A stretch of DNA of 64,000 nucleotides from Scolanthus callimorphus (Eukaryota; Cnidaria; Anthozoa; Actiniaria; Edwardsiidae): contig CM066916.1 of NCBI GenBank assembly GCA_033964015.1, forward strand, positions 17,570,675 to 17,634,674, in the 5' to 3' direction. Below are positions 20,455-31,271 of this stretch, piece after piece (the first letter of the stretch is position 1; every line of letters begins with the position of its first letter). The notes below the pieces were generated by a model. The model searched no databases, was not told the DNA's origin, and saw only the letters and a program-made list of their open reading frames with translations. The position numbers and the translations under genes were made by a program.

Positions 20455-20575
20455 CCAAGAACAAAGCAGAGAGAAAAAAGTCGATCCCTCTCAGCTCGTT
20501 CAAGATCCGACAGATAGGCTAGGTAATAGAGCAAGCCGATCTCATTCCAGATCAATTACACCAGAAGCCAGGTAT
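20455..20575 (+). pseudogene. Fused duplicate of two RS exons
   Basis: This carries PRTKQREKSRSLSARSRSDR, a copy of the exon at 20629, and then jumps directly to NRASRSHSRSITPEAR, a copy of the exon at 22770. No intron lies between. The upstream intron block (TTCTCCGATTTCATCTGCA to CTCCTATAG) is also duplicated. The arrangement suggests local duplication with deletion, and there is a stop at the junction. Confidence 0.55.
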
Positions 20576-20628
20576 TAATTCTCCGATTTCATCTGCAATC
20601 TGAGCTTAAGTTATGTTTTCTCCTATAG

Positions 20629-20762
20629 ACCAAGGACAAAGCAGAGAGAAAAAACTCTATCCCTCTCAGCTCGTTCAAGATCCGACAGATCGATGTCAAA
20701 GGAACGGAGGTAAGATGCAAATTATTTAGTTCGTAAGACCTTAAGCTTGGAATAGTTTTTTT

Positions 20763-20794
<32 letters not shown>

Positions 20795-23700
20795 CTTTAT
20801 TTATACACGGTAGAACCTTCAGGTCGAGACTATAATAATACTCGAGAAATCTATTTACAAATATTCAAAGGAAAAAAAAAAATACAAATATATAAATATA
20901 TAATATGAATAATAATAATAATAATAAAAACACCTGCTTTTCAAGGATGCCGTGTCACTTAGAGGCCGTGCGTGACCCCGTCTTTAAATTTAGTTAGCGA
21001 TGGAGATCGCCTCAATTCAACTGGTAAATCATTCCACAGTGCCGCTCCACTGTAACTAAAGCTTCGTTTGCCATACTCAGTACGAGGGAGCGGCACCGTT
21101 AACTTGTTTTCAGAATTCCTTAAATTATAACAAGAATTGTCTCGCCAGGAGAATTTAGAAGTGAGATAGCTCGGAGTAAGGTTATTGAGTGTTTTGTACA
21201 TAAATAGTGATTTAGTTACTTTGCGTTGATCACTCAAATTAAACCAACCAAGCTCTCGAAATAGCGTAACGGCACTGGTATCGTAGCTAGAGAAGGTTAT
21301 GATACGCGCAGCGCGATTCTGGAGCTTCTGGAGCTTATCACTAAGGCCCCCGGCACAGTTGCCCCAAACAGTACTGCAATAGTCGAAATGTGGTTGGACA
21401 ATAGCATTGTACGTAGTAAGCAGGGTCTCGCGGGGAACAACAGACCGAATACGTTTAATGGCACCAATGCCAGAAGAAATCTTTTTAGATATACTATTAA
21501 TATGTTCCTCCCAGCCAAGATTTTCATCGATCATGACACCAAGTGATTTCGTACAGGGTACTTGACTGACCGGAGTGCCATCAATAGCAAGGCTAGGAGA
21601 ACCCGGTAGGTGGGCTAATCTTTGCCAGGAGCCAATGAGAAGAAACTCAGTTTTAGTCATATTAAGTGTCAACTTATTTGCGGCTAGCCATTTATTAATA
21701 CCGTCCAGGTCCTCATTCATATGCACATTGATGACCCCCAGGTCGTCGCTGGCAAACGTTATACTGGTGTCATCAGCGTACATTCTCGGCTGGGAGTGCA
21801 ACAAGCAGTTTGGCAGGTCATTAATATAGAGTAAAAACAACAGTGGGCCAAGAATTGTTCCCTGGGGGACCCCACACTTCACAAAAGCTGGTGAAGAATT
21901 TTGACCGTTAACCTGACATACCTGAGAACGATTACCCAGGTACGAGGCAAACCATTGTAAAGTTGTGCCATGAAGGCCAAAATAACGCAACTTTGACAAA
22001 AGAATATTATGGTCAACTGTGTCGAAGGCCTTTTTGAGATCCAGAAAAACAACAGCATTAACACAACCCCTATCAATGTTTAACGACCATGAATCAGTGG
22101 CTTCCAATAAGGCTGTAACAGTAGAGTGCATAGATCTAAAGCCAGACTGACAACTGGTAATTAAGTTATTATCATTAAGGTATGCATAAAACTGATTGTA
22201 TACAATACGTTCAAAAACCTTGGCAATGGCAGGAATGATTGAAATAGGTCGATAATTAGACAAATCAGATCTTTCCCAGAGTTTTTATACAGCGGAATTA
22301 CTCTGGCGTTTTTCCATTCTGTAGGAAAAACGCCAGTGATGACAGATTGGTTAAAAATAGCACAGAGTGGTCTGGCAATAAGATCAGTGCACTCCCTTAA
22401 AAGTCTGGCAGAAATGTTGTCCAGCCCAGTCGCCTTGGTCTTCGATAACTTAGACAAAAGAGACAGTACTTGCTGGCTATTGGTTTGTTGCAACTGGAAG
22501 CATTTCTCAGTAGGTGATAAATAGTCATCAAAACAACAATCTACTTCCTTTACACATTTAGCAAGCTCAGGACCTATCTCAGAAAAATAAGTATTAAAGA
22601 CCTCAGCGACATGGGCTGGATCACTCATCACTTCGCTGGATCACTCATCACTTCGCCATTTAGTACTGCAACAGTAGAATATAATTAAGTTATTGAAAGT
22701 TATGTATTGCAAGATGCAAGAACTTCCCTCTTCATTTATTCCCTGATCCTGATAACCTTTTTTTTTCAGTCTAGGTAATAGAGCAAGCCGATCTCATTCC
22801 AGATCAATTACACCAGAAGCCAGGTAATTATTAAATCAAATAATAAAGTAAAAAATTTTGGTAGAAATATTTTTTTCTTTCCTCAGGAAACATTCCAGAA
22901 GATTAGGGGGCAGATCCCATTCTAGATCCGTTTCACCAGCCAGGTAATATTAAATAAAATTGATCATATTATTCAAGACTTCTTTGCCTTGTGCTGTACA
23001 TCTCATTGCTAATAATTTCTTTCCTCAGGAATCATTCCAGAAGACGGGGCATAGAGTCAATAGAGCAAGCAGATCCAATTCCAGATCCATTTCACCAGAA
23101 GCCAGGTAAATCTCATCACATAATATTTATTTCCAATAAAGGGGTATTAGGATGCAGCACTAACTCAGGGTATTAAAAATGTTATTATAGTATGACTGTT
23201 GTTGAAAATTGTATCATGGATGTTTCAGCCTTCAGCACTTCATCAAGGCCAAAAGCCGAAACGTCCATGATTGTTTAACAACAGTCATTGGTTGTCCCGC
23301 CTTGCCCTTTTATATTCTTCTATACATAAAATTATTTAACAAGGTGAATAGTGGTGTATAGTAGGATAGGTGTTACCAAATCAGTAGAATAAAATAAGGT
23401 GGATATTAAGATTAAAAACGCAGTATCACTCGCGAACTGAGCCGCCATTCTGATTATTTTCTCAAAACAGTAAATAGTCGAAAATATGCTTGATAATGCT
23501 TGCAGGAGTAGTTGGATAGTGTTTTTTATGGCGCAAAACCTTTTGTAGTTGCAGGCACCATATTGGATGCGCAAAAGAAATTGGCACTAGGCTCCATGCC
23601 AATATATTTAGACTCTGCCTTGGTCAACATTTTATAGCCCTCGGTCACAGTTTTTCCTGATACCAACCTCCCAGCCAGTAAGTAACATATACTTATTTTC

Positions 23701-25347
23701 ATTTTTCAGGAAAGTGAATAACAAAAAAAACACACACTAGGACAATATCAAGATCAAAGTAACCAGACACAAGGTAAAATCTTTTAGGTAGAAATTATAT
23801 TTGAAAAACTATATAGTGTTGTTTCCAACAAAGTATCATTGTTAATGTTGTGGCTGCAAAGCAGAAGCTATTGTCAGCCAATGCAAGAGTGTCAGATTAG
23901 CTATTGTCTAAGTGAGCTTCAGTCGAGCTTCTTCTGTCCAACCATTCCTTTTTCAAAGGATGCTTCATTAAACTTTATAATAGAAAATGTTCTATTGTAG
24001 TTTAGGATTAGAATAGTGCGACTCTGGCATGACGTTTGCCCTTGGCTAAGTCACCCTAAGAGCCAAGGTGACGAAAACATGGCAAATGCTGGTCTTTTGC
24101 CAATATTTATCGAATGTTTCTAGTTATGTTGGCAAGAAAGCGGAAAAAATGGTTGTTTACAGAATTCCCACAATAATGTTACATGCGATATATGTTACAA
24201 CAGATATAAGCATTTGTCAGTGGGGCATGCAAATTTCATCTTTGTCTTAATGGCAGGCTGAAACATCTAATAAATGTTTCTTGATCACTTGACTCACGTG
24301 TGTATTTTTTTTGTTTCTTTGCAGGCCAATTATTTACAAAGGAAGGTCACAATCCCTTTCAGGAACTACCATGTCTACAGAAAAAGGGTATTTATAAGCT
24401 TTTGTTCTATTTGTATTTATATGGGCCATTCCCATTAAAAAAAATTATTTTACCCCCTCGGAAAAACCCACGGAAGAGGCTTTTTTAATTGCACGGAAGA
24501 GCCTTTTTTTTCGGTTTGACCCTTGGAGAACTCTTCTGTAGGGGGGCGCAGATAAACAATGGAATGGCCCTATATGCATGGCTATATGAGCGAAGTGTCA
24601 TTCTATCATAGGTAATTGATGATTTTTTTCATTGATTAACTTATACTGTTAGACTGTTAGCTATACAGTAAAAACCCGCATAAAAGAACATGTGGTTTAA
24701 GAACACTCAGGCTGAAATTTGGTCAAAAAGGTACCTTTATACATAAGAACACATGCAGCCTGAAAAATGAAAATTGTTCTTGTATAAAAAAATTGCTGCC
24801 AGTTAGATTCGAGTACAGTAACCCACTTTGTGGTAGAGTACCCAGGAGATCAATATGATGTGCTAGACCATGCACACACAGTTCTACAGCAGGAATTCCA
24901 GGGTAATTTAGCAATTGTTTTTTAGACTTGACTAATTGTTGTTACTAAATGACTGTCACCTTTCTAGTGTATGCAGTAGTTGATGTTAAGAAACAACTTT
25001 AAGAACACCTTAAGAACATTTTCAGGCTGATTTTGCAGAAAACACCCAATATACAAGAACAAAATCAGCCTGATTCTCCAAAACACCTGTTCTTTTATGT
25101 GGGTTTTTACTGTACCTCATTTTTATCAAGTCACGTTTTTTTTCTATGAATTTGGACAGGAATACTTAGGATGGGACTGAGCGAGAGAATCCGACCACGG
25201 ATGGTAGCGATTGTTTTTACAATTCTACGGTTATATTATGGTGATTTTTCTGTTTTATTTAGCATTGCATATAGGAAGTTTACACAGTACTGGAGCCATG
25301 TCCTCAAACAGAGACTCCAAAGTCAGTTCAAGAATCTGACCAACCAG
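20629..25347 (+). CDS. Arginine/serine-rich repeat gene (partial, seven exons)
   Basis: Short exons with AG acceptors and GT donors lie at 20629-20709, 22770-22823, 22887-22943, 23039-23105, 23710-23773, 24325-24387 and 25275-25347. The first three join in phase and encode RS-rich segments (SARSRSDRSMSKERR; NRASRSHSRSITPEAR; KHSRRLGGRSHSRSVSPAR). The repeated SHSRS-(I/V)-(T/S)-P-x-AR shows that they arose by exon duplication. Exons 4 and 5 have shifts or stops. The last reads KFTQYWSHVLKQRLQSQFKN. RS domains are typical of splicing factors and are phosphorylated on serine, but no RNA-binding domain lies in the window, so the family is unnamed. Start and end are unknown. Confidence 0.5.
20762..22670 (-). 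mobile_element. LINE (CR1/L2-like) with near-intact reverse transcriptase, 5' truncated
   Basis: The main ORF (22263-20959) carries the RT palm in order: NYRPISIIP, QSGFRSMHST, FLDLKKAFDTVDH, GVPQGTILGPLLFLLYINDL, YADDTSI, LTLNMTKTEFLL, SLGVMIDE and a C-terminal region ending FKDGVTHGL. Upstream, 22631-22264 encodes the preceding segment (ATGLDNISARLL, VFPTEWKNARVIPLYKNSGK), one frameshift away near 22265. The endonuclease is missing. The 3' end is a TTAC-type tetranucleotide run, read on this strand, at 20763-20792. The 5' end has a 17-bp tandem repeat (CTTCGCTGGATCACTCATCA). It sits antisense in the first intron of the RS gene. Confidence 0.9.
23205..23300. repeat. Palindrome with GCCGAAACGTCC motif
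   Basis: ATCATGGATGTTTCAGCC and its near inverse GCCGAAACGTCCATGATT bracket CTTCAGCACTTCATCAAGGC. The TTCATCA and CGAAACGTC blocks resemble the terminal hammerhead-like pieces seen in Penelope-type elements and LINE 3' ends, here fused head to head. Intronic to the RS gene. Confidence 0.4.
24423..24570. mobile_element. 148-bp MITE, GGGCCATTCC termini
   Basis: The ends GGGCCATTCCCATT and AATGGAATGGCCC are inverse. TATAT flanks both sides (24418-24422 and 24571-24575). The interior carries CCGAGGGGGT/ACCCCCTCGG-type blocks also seen in the partial copy at 9834. It lies immediately after an RS-gene exon donor. Confidence 0.7.
24666..25112. mobile_element. 447-bp Tc1/mariner-type MITE
   Basis: CAGTAAAAACCCGCATAAAA at the left end is inverted as TTTTATGTGGGTTTTTACTG at the right end. 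TA stands on both sides (24664-24665 and 25113-25114). TA target duplication with a CAGT start is the Tc1/mariner pattern. Subterminal AAGAACA and TCAGGCTGA motifs are repeated on both arms. There is no transposase. Intronic in the RS gene. Confidence 0.8.
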
Positions 25348-25548
25348 GTAATTAAGTGTGACCCCCTGTACCATAAGTAAAAAGGGAGGCATACAAAAGA
25401 TCGAACACTTACAATCACGTTTGATGTCAGTCCTTGAAATCTAATGATTTGATATTAAATTGGAGAGGTTTGTGGTGGTCCCTTTCAAAACACTAAAAGT
25501 CGAATCTAAGAGCATTTTTTCAATTCCTACAGACCCAGTTATATCGAT

Positions 25549-26335
25549 GGAGATATCATTTCCAAACCGGTCAAGAGAAACCGAGGAAAGACCTACATTC
25601 TCGTCTTTTTCGTTAGACTGCGGCGATGAATTCGGTGTAACGCTATGTTGTCAACTTTCACTTCCACCTCCAAACCCTCCCGGTACTTTTCCTCCCAACC
25701 AAATGCGGAGATGGTGGGTAAAAAAAAAACAAGAAGTCGGAGAAATGAAGTTGAAGGATGCTCTAATCCATATCACGACTCTATACAATACGCTAAACAC
25801 TTTCACGCTGTTTTATCACGATGGCCTTAGTCTGATGCCTATCGTAAATGACAAGGATGTACAAAACTCCTCAAATCCCGATGTTTCAATAATATATCTT
25901 AATGAACAGCTCTCTAGAGCCAAAGCGTCTGTAGCTGTAACCAAACAGGTAGACCCGGAAGCTTCAAGTGACGTGCGAGGCCAAAACAAGTCGAAGATAC
26001 AACAAAAAAAAAACAGACGACGAGCGTTTAAGGCATTTACTGCCAAAACACTCTGCAAACACGCCGAAAAGGCACAAGTCGTAAACAAAAGTTCAATTAA
26101 ATGTCTGTACAACTCATGCAAGAAAAACATATCGTGCAAGGAATATAACAGCCAAAATTTTGACAAGCATGTCGAAACAAGCCATAACGCCCAGAGTAAC
26201 TGTGCAGATATCCGTATGCTTTTAACGATGATCGCCCAAAGTAAACACTCTAATGAGGATCAAAATCAGGAAGAAGTGAACACGATTGATGTTGATGTTG
26301 CATCGATCGACGACTCTCCTGAAAGTCCTTTATGA
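25549..26335 (+). CDS. Uncharacterised intronless ORF with C-terminal zinc-finger-like motif
   Basis: The frame is open from 25460, but its first ATG is at 25549 (MEISFPNRSRETEERP), giving 262 codons. The N-terminal third is hydrophilic with a proline patch (LPPPNPPGTFPPNQM), followed by KKKQEVGEMKLKD. The middle has a basic block (KIQQKKNRRRAFKAF). Near the C-terminus CLYNSCKKNISC and FDKHVETSH could bind zinc as a C2H2-type finger, followed by an acidic tail (VDVASIDDSPESPL). I do not recognise the family. The first 180 bases overlap another open frame with protein-like composition, so the true N-terminus is uncertain. It may be a domesticated or transposon ORF. Confidence 0.45.
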
Positions 26336-26430
26336 CTAGCGCGTTATAACATGAACTTACTCGACAAAACTGTCGACAAAACTGTGTTGATGTTTCGGCT
26401 TCTTGTACAGTCAGGAATGCTAGCTACAAC

Positions 26431-26655
26431 TCACGTGTTTAACGAAGAAGTTAAGGCTTTTTGCTCTAGGGCTTTGTCCTCCTTTGTCCTCTGATGCATG
26501 GCCACGCTGCGGATCCGCGGCATCATAATTGCACTAAAGTCGACACTAGAGCGATAAGTCATCATCCCTGTGTGGTCGTCAATGCTGGTTTCCATATAAA
26601 ACAATGCGTAGTAGTAGTTTTGCCATTCACGATCGTTTGCGAACATATGAATCAT
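26431..26655 (-). CDS. Possible C-terminal exon, unknown
   Basis: The frame reads MFANDREWQNYYYALFYMET, MTYRSSVDFSAIMMPRIRSV and KALEQKALTSSLNT-stop. Composition is protein-like, with an aromatic patch then a charged tail. No acceptor is convincing on the 5' side. A weak candidate for the last exon of a minus-strand gene. Confidence 0.25.
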   Translation of the reverse strand: MIHMFANDREWQNYYYALFYMETSIDDHTGMMTYRSSVDFSAIMMPRIRSVAMHQRTKEDKALEQKALTSSLNT

Positions 26656-26759
26656 ATGGAAAGTGTTATGTTTTGTCTATTGAGAGGCACGACACATCAA
26701 CTTGCAAAATATATGCCCATATTATATTTATGTTTTAACGGAAATAGTTGACAAACCAC

Positions 26760-27240
26760 TTGAATGAAAGCTTATCTTGTCGTGTTTAAGGATCCATGTT
26801 TATTACTTGGGTCCATTTCGCACGTATAGGAGTTTTTCGAAATAGCGATTTTGCTCGGAAAAATCACCTCCGTCGTCGTTCCCGAAAAATATTTATCCGA
26901 TCGATCTGAAATTTTCACAGCATAAATCCTTCAATTTGACTTTTGACCAAATTTGAGCGATTTTGTAATTTCGCATTTTGACGTCGATCTGTGATATTTA
27001 CAGACAGGCGCTCTTAACACTCAAAATCCAAAGGTGCACTTGCTTTACAAAAATCTACATCTATGTCTGCAAATATATGTATGGATTAATTTTGCGGCCG
27101 TTGAATTAGTCCGGCGTTTATACTTGTGTATAAAAAAAATGTATGTGAGGATATTGTGCCCGCTATTTTAGTGGTCCGCGGTACATGCCATTTTGAAATT
27201 ACCCAGAAGGTGCTGCTGGTAGTAAGTTTCCTTTGGAAAA
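26760..27240. other. No gene seen
   Basis: AT-rich sequence without recognisable repeats or supportable ORFs on either strand. Confidence 0.4.
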
Positions 27241-27304
27241 CGCAGCCGCCATCTTAAGTCCACTTCTAGTTCAGCTGGATGGCTTTGCGCCTCGGTTTTG
27301 CCTC

Positions 27305-27820
27305 TAAATATCCGAGAATAACATTGATAACCTCGTTAAAGACATCATACAATACCCAGACTTTCAGCGAGCCCTTTGTCAAGCAGAAAGTAGTTCGAAC
27401 ACGTCGACAACCAGCAGAAATTCTGCTTCGAGTTGTACTGCCAATGCCAGTTCCCTCGGCGATAGCTCTCATCCTCAACAGAGAACACCATCATAAGAGC
27501 TGATAGTCTATTCCACAGGAGAAATGCAAGTGCTCCTCCGCAGTACCAACCCAGGACAACATGGCGGTCAGTAGCTCCGGGAGGTTGACAGAACACACAG
27601 CGGTTGTTTTCTTCAGGCGGCTGGAAACGTGACAACAAAGGTCAAGAAAGGCAGTTTTACATGTCGAGAAGTGGTCTTATTGAGAGGGACCGGCGATGGC
27701 ATTATAAAAGGGGCAGCGAAAGCCGAGCTCCAACGTCTAGGGCACATCATCAGCGCCTTTAAGTTTGACAAATCCTGGGGTGCTAGTTGTATCCGGGATA
27801 AAATTCTCGTGCAAACCTAA
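27305..27820 (+). pseudogene. Broken copy of a cnidarian multicopy protein (Ser/Asn-rich N-terminus)
   Basis: In the first frame SENNIDNLVKDIIQYPDFQR is followed by a Ser/Asn/Thr-rich linker ending in TAA at 27496. A second frame then gives RADSLFHRRNASAPPQYQPR and a GG-rich segment. A third gives KVKKGSFTCREVVLLRGTGD, GAAKAELQRLGHIISAFKFD and KSWGASCIRDKIL. I recall this order from multicopy cnidarian proteins that continue into a HECT-like region, which is absent here. At least two shifts separate the parts. The overlapping minus-strand ORF at 27345-27638 is a shadow. Confidence 0.5.
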
Positions 27821-28120
27821 GTTTGTTATTAAGACATATTTTTTTAGAACTTCGACCAATTTTGCTAGAAAGCGGCAAAAAATCTTGTTACTCGAAAAGT
27901 TGTTGCTTTGAATTTAGTCTCATTTCAAAGGTCTACGTTATTTTTGCCGCTCTCAATAATTATATTTCAACAAAGCGGGATAGTTAGATACGGAAAATAA
28001 AGCTCGTTTACCAACAACAACGACAAATACCCGCTTAAATTTTCTTTTATTCGCGATTCTTCCCACACAATAAAGTTATTATAAGTAGACACAAATGCTG
28101 GCTATAATTATGCTTGCAAT

Positions 28121-28471
28121 TTGATCTTGATTGATAACACATATGTGTTCTTATCCCTGGCCGCTTATTCAACTGCTGCTTTCCACTCATTATTAAAGGG
28201 TGATTTGGTTTTCAAATCTACTCACTTGTCTCAAAAAGTCTTTCAGAGCAACTTTTGTTTCTTCACATCTAGCAGCGCAGGTATCATCAAGGCTCAGTTA
28301 GTCAGTACTCATGATGGCAAGATTATTGTGCCCGTTTATGATTGGGTAGCATTTTTAGAGCCGTTCTTTCATCATTTCCGTATTTCCTGCCAGCAACCGA
28401 GAATGGTTTTTCGTAAAGAAAGTGTAAATACGCAGGAACAATCTTTTATACTGCTTAAGGACCGCGCTTAA
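28121..28471 (+). pseudogene. Fragment of an uncharacterised cnidarian family
   Basis: The open frame gives STAAFHSLLKGDLVF, FQSNFCFFTSSSAGI, then IIVPVYDWVAFLEPFFHHFR and EQSFILLKDRA-stop. The VYDWxxFL...FF..HHFR pattern recurs in repetitive uncharacterised proteins of corals. No start codon context or intron sites are clear. I treat it as a fragment of a multicopy gene; function unknown. Confidence 0.35.
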
Positions 28472-28598
28472 ATTTGCCGCGTGTGTTTCTTTAGAATTTT
28501 AGATCACAAAAGGCTAATAAAGAGGGTATGCATTTGTGCTGTCATTCTTCTAAGCGTCTAAAGCCCTCTTCTTATTTGAATAAGCTAGCAATATTTGA

Positions 28599-28821
28599 AT
28601 GTCACTTCACGACGAAGTCCAACTTTTGTGGAAAACTGATGAGGAATGGTTCGACGGCGAACACTTTCCGTTGAGGAAAGAGATCAGACTGACAGTGGAG
28701 CCAGAAGGCAAAAGGCAGCGATATCCTCCTCTGAAATGCGGAGACAAAGTTGAGGTGAAATTCGGTTTAAAGTGGTTGCCGGCGGACGTTATTCAGAACT
28801 GGAGTCCAAACAAACATAAAG
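28599..28821 (+). CDS. Uncharacterised cnidarian gene, exon 1
   Basis: The first in-frame ATG at 28599 gives MSLHDEVQLLWKTDEEWFDG, then KEIRLTVEPEGKRQRYPPLK and VEVKFGLKWLPADVIQNWSP, up to donor GTTAGT at 28822. The VEVKFGxKWLPADV part resembles a small SH3-like or Tudor-like strand pattern, but this is only an impression. The gene continues at 29074. Confidence 0.5.
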
Positions 28822-29063
28822 GTTAGTTTTTCATAATATTTTATTATTGCCTAAATCAGAAACAGTGAGAATTACACGAAAATGTTCACTTTCTACATGG
28901 TTGCGAGGCCGTGCTAAACAGATGCCAATTTTGCTTGATCTGATAGATAATGCTTTGTTTTATAGTTCAGCCATCACATGAATCTCCGTGTCAAGAAAAA
29001 CCTGTCCAAAGTTATGAGCAGTTTTTAGAGTAGCAGAAAGAGAGATCAGAGGACAAGGAAAAC

Positions 29064-29415
29064 GTAACCAAAAACTGACTCCGCTCAACGCCAAATCCAA
29101 ATCCTCAACGCCAAGATCCCTCTAGATCATGTGATGTGGGATGAGCTCCAAATGTTACTGAGAATCATGGACAGATTAGAGCATGGTGTAGTTCGCAGCG
29201 CTATTGATTGGGATGAAAGGTGCTCTTACAGCCGCAGGAAAACTACCGAGCATCTCGACAAGGTTATTGCAGTGATCAGATCATTGGGGCTGACTTTTTC
29301 CGTGTGGGAGAATGAGAAGAAGAAGGTAGAGTGGACGTCCCTTATGGGAAATGAGAAGCGGCTCTTGTATCAGCTACCAGCCAAGACTGTACAACATGTA
29401 ACAAAACTTTGGAAG
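29064..29415 (+). CDS. Same gene, exon 2 (WTSLMGNEKRLLYQLP segment)
   Basis: The open frame runs from after a TAA near 29062: AQRQIQILNAKIPLDHVMWD, ELQMLLRIMDRLEHG, a charged middle, then VEWTSLMGNEKRLLYQLPAK and LWK at donor GTATGA (29416). The SLMGxEKRxLLxxLP element recurs in a multicopy cnidarian family. The exon's upstream part (28966-29062) contains stops, so either the exon starts later or this copy is damaged. Confidence 0.45.
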
Positions 29416-29537
29416 GTATGAGTGTCTTTCTGAAAATGATAGTGTTGTTATTTGTTCTACAAAATCTCAAACATGTGCTTGTCAAACTTTAACTTGACAT
29501 CATTTGTAGTTCACTCACATTTTTGTTTCATGCTTAG

Positions 29538-29612
29538 GACTTTTAACAACTGTATGAAATATTCACAAGTGACAACCCATCCCCAGAGCAGAAAACTGAC
29601 TTTCAGGGCATG
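29538..29612 (+). pseudogene. Same gene, exon 3 with nonsense codon
   Basis: Acceptor CTTAG ends at 29537 and donor GTAAGT starts at 29613. The exon reads DF-stop-QLYEIFTSDNPSPEQK and TDFQGM. The stop TAA at 29544-29546 sits where related copies have an aromatic residue, so a single base change explains it. Splice sites are intact. Confidence 0.5.
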
Positions 29613-30060
29613 GTAAGTTTGTCATTTATAAAAAAAAAACTATATAATGCTATAATAAATATCATATTAACCCATAACTTGCCATACGGCGTTGCAATTG
29701 GTTAATATGTGTGGTGTATATAAAGAGGATATACATGGCCTGCTGAACCACACACTACATAAACATTAGTGAAATACCAAAAAAAATGAAAACTAGAAAG
29801 CTATGTGACATGTTATCGTCACTGTAAAGAATGAAGATATCATTTTTTTGTGGGAGAGATTATGGTGATGATGATTAAGCTTTTCTCATTGAGGGTAGAT
29901 AACATACATGTGGCCCTCACTGATCTTTATGTAATAAATGTGATTAGTATATACCAAATCAGTTCTTAAATAGCATACTTATAATACCATACACTGGATA
30001 GTTTGTCAAAATGTCAAAATTGTCCAATATGATGATATAAATCATTTCTTTTCTCTGCAG

Positions 30061-30618
30061 GCACACCACTGGGTACATGAAAAAGCAAACATGTGAACTT
30101 CAAACATTTCAGAGAGAATATCAGCTAAGGGGGCACCAGCTCCTTGGCGTTCCATTGGTTCTGACATCGATATTTATGTATACATATTTTTAGGTGTGGA
30201 GAAGAATGATGATTTCCGTCGATATTTTTTCCGGAAGATTAATCGTTGGGATGCTTGTGCAAGCATGCTCTGTGTCGAGAAATGACAGCAAGATCTCAAG
30301 CACTACCACAGGATACCGCCGGGCTACGAGAAACATGACGAGGAGTACTGGTTTGGTGGTGGAAAGCAGAGATCAGCTGCTGACGTTCCACGGCTGAGTG
30401 TCACTCCTCTGCTACCACCTGTTGTTATCTCTCCAGCGCCACTAGCAGAGCATACCAGGGAGTCGCTTAACAAGAAGCGCAAAGCAGAGCTGCTGTCCTT
30501 AGCAGAGACCTTGATAGGGGTCTCAGCCAAGAGACTTCACACCAAGAACGACATGAAAACGAAAATATTATTAATCTTAATCAGTATGGGTCTGTCTAAA
30601 TACATAATAACAATTTAA
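30061..30618 (+). pseudogene. Same gene, terminal exons with nonsense codons
   Basis: After TCTCTGCAG the frame reads AHHWVHEKANM then TGA. A second acceptor (TTTTTAG, 30193) leads into GVEKNDDFRRYFFRKINRWD, ACASMLCVEK, TGA at 30283-30285, QQDLKHYHRIPPGYEKHDEE and YWFGGGKQ. A Pro/Ala-rich linker and NKKRKAELLSLAETLI follow, ending at TAA 30616-30618. GVEKNxD.......KxNxWDA is a shared element of the family. The frame is otherwise open for 110 codons past the internal TGA, so the disabling changes look recent. Confidence 0.5.
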
Positions 30619-31148
30619 ATATAATTAAATTTTATAGTATATGAGAGTAAGAAACATTGTTTATTTCATATTACGAGGCAAACTTTACTAAAGGGTGTTG
30701 TAATGTAAATATAATTTAGTAAATTAAATAAAGTAATGGTATGACACGAAATTGTGATACGCTTATTAGATTAGAGCGCATTTCATGACCGTTGTGAAAA
30801 ACTAGCAAAATCAATTTTCCTTTCACTTAATTTGTTTTGTTTAGGATCGGTGTAATACCTTTTAAATATCTTGGATATTGGTTACTCGTACATCCCCTTT
30901 TCTTGAGATTTTATATTAGAGCCTGTGTCACTCCTTTGTTGTTGTTTTCATTTGATATTAGAAGACGAATTACGTGTAGAAATATCGAAATAAACATCTA
31001 AAAACACAGGTTCGGATTGGATTTCCCAAATTTAATCGAGAACATTGCTCTATATTCTCTATTAAAAATCAGCCGAGGGAAATGGATGCTTTCTTCGACT
31101 TGGTATGTTACTAGGCTGTCAAAATGGCAGCAGACACAGGCTCTTTAA
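30619..31148. other. AT-rich 3' flank, no gene seen
   Basis: Possible 3' untranslated and intergenic sequence. No repeats recognised. Confidence 0.4.
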
Positions 31149-31271
31149 GGTCTCGGTCAGGGAAAACGACGTGCTTACGGTGATAATCAGTTATATATCG
31201 TTTAAAAAGCTGAAAGATTGTTCTATCTAATGAAGTTGTTCATTTTAGCAGAGTTTAGATTTTTCATATAT

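Noticed and set aside
27345..27638. Minus-strand ORF of 97 codons with cysteines and tryptophans
   Set aside because: The plus strand shows ordered conserved segments of a cnidarian family over the same bases, so the minus ORF is a shadow.
30324..30530. Minus-strand ORF of 68 codons
   Set aside because: It is antisense to the terminal exon of the gene at 28599-30618.
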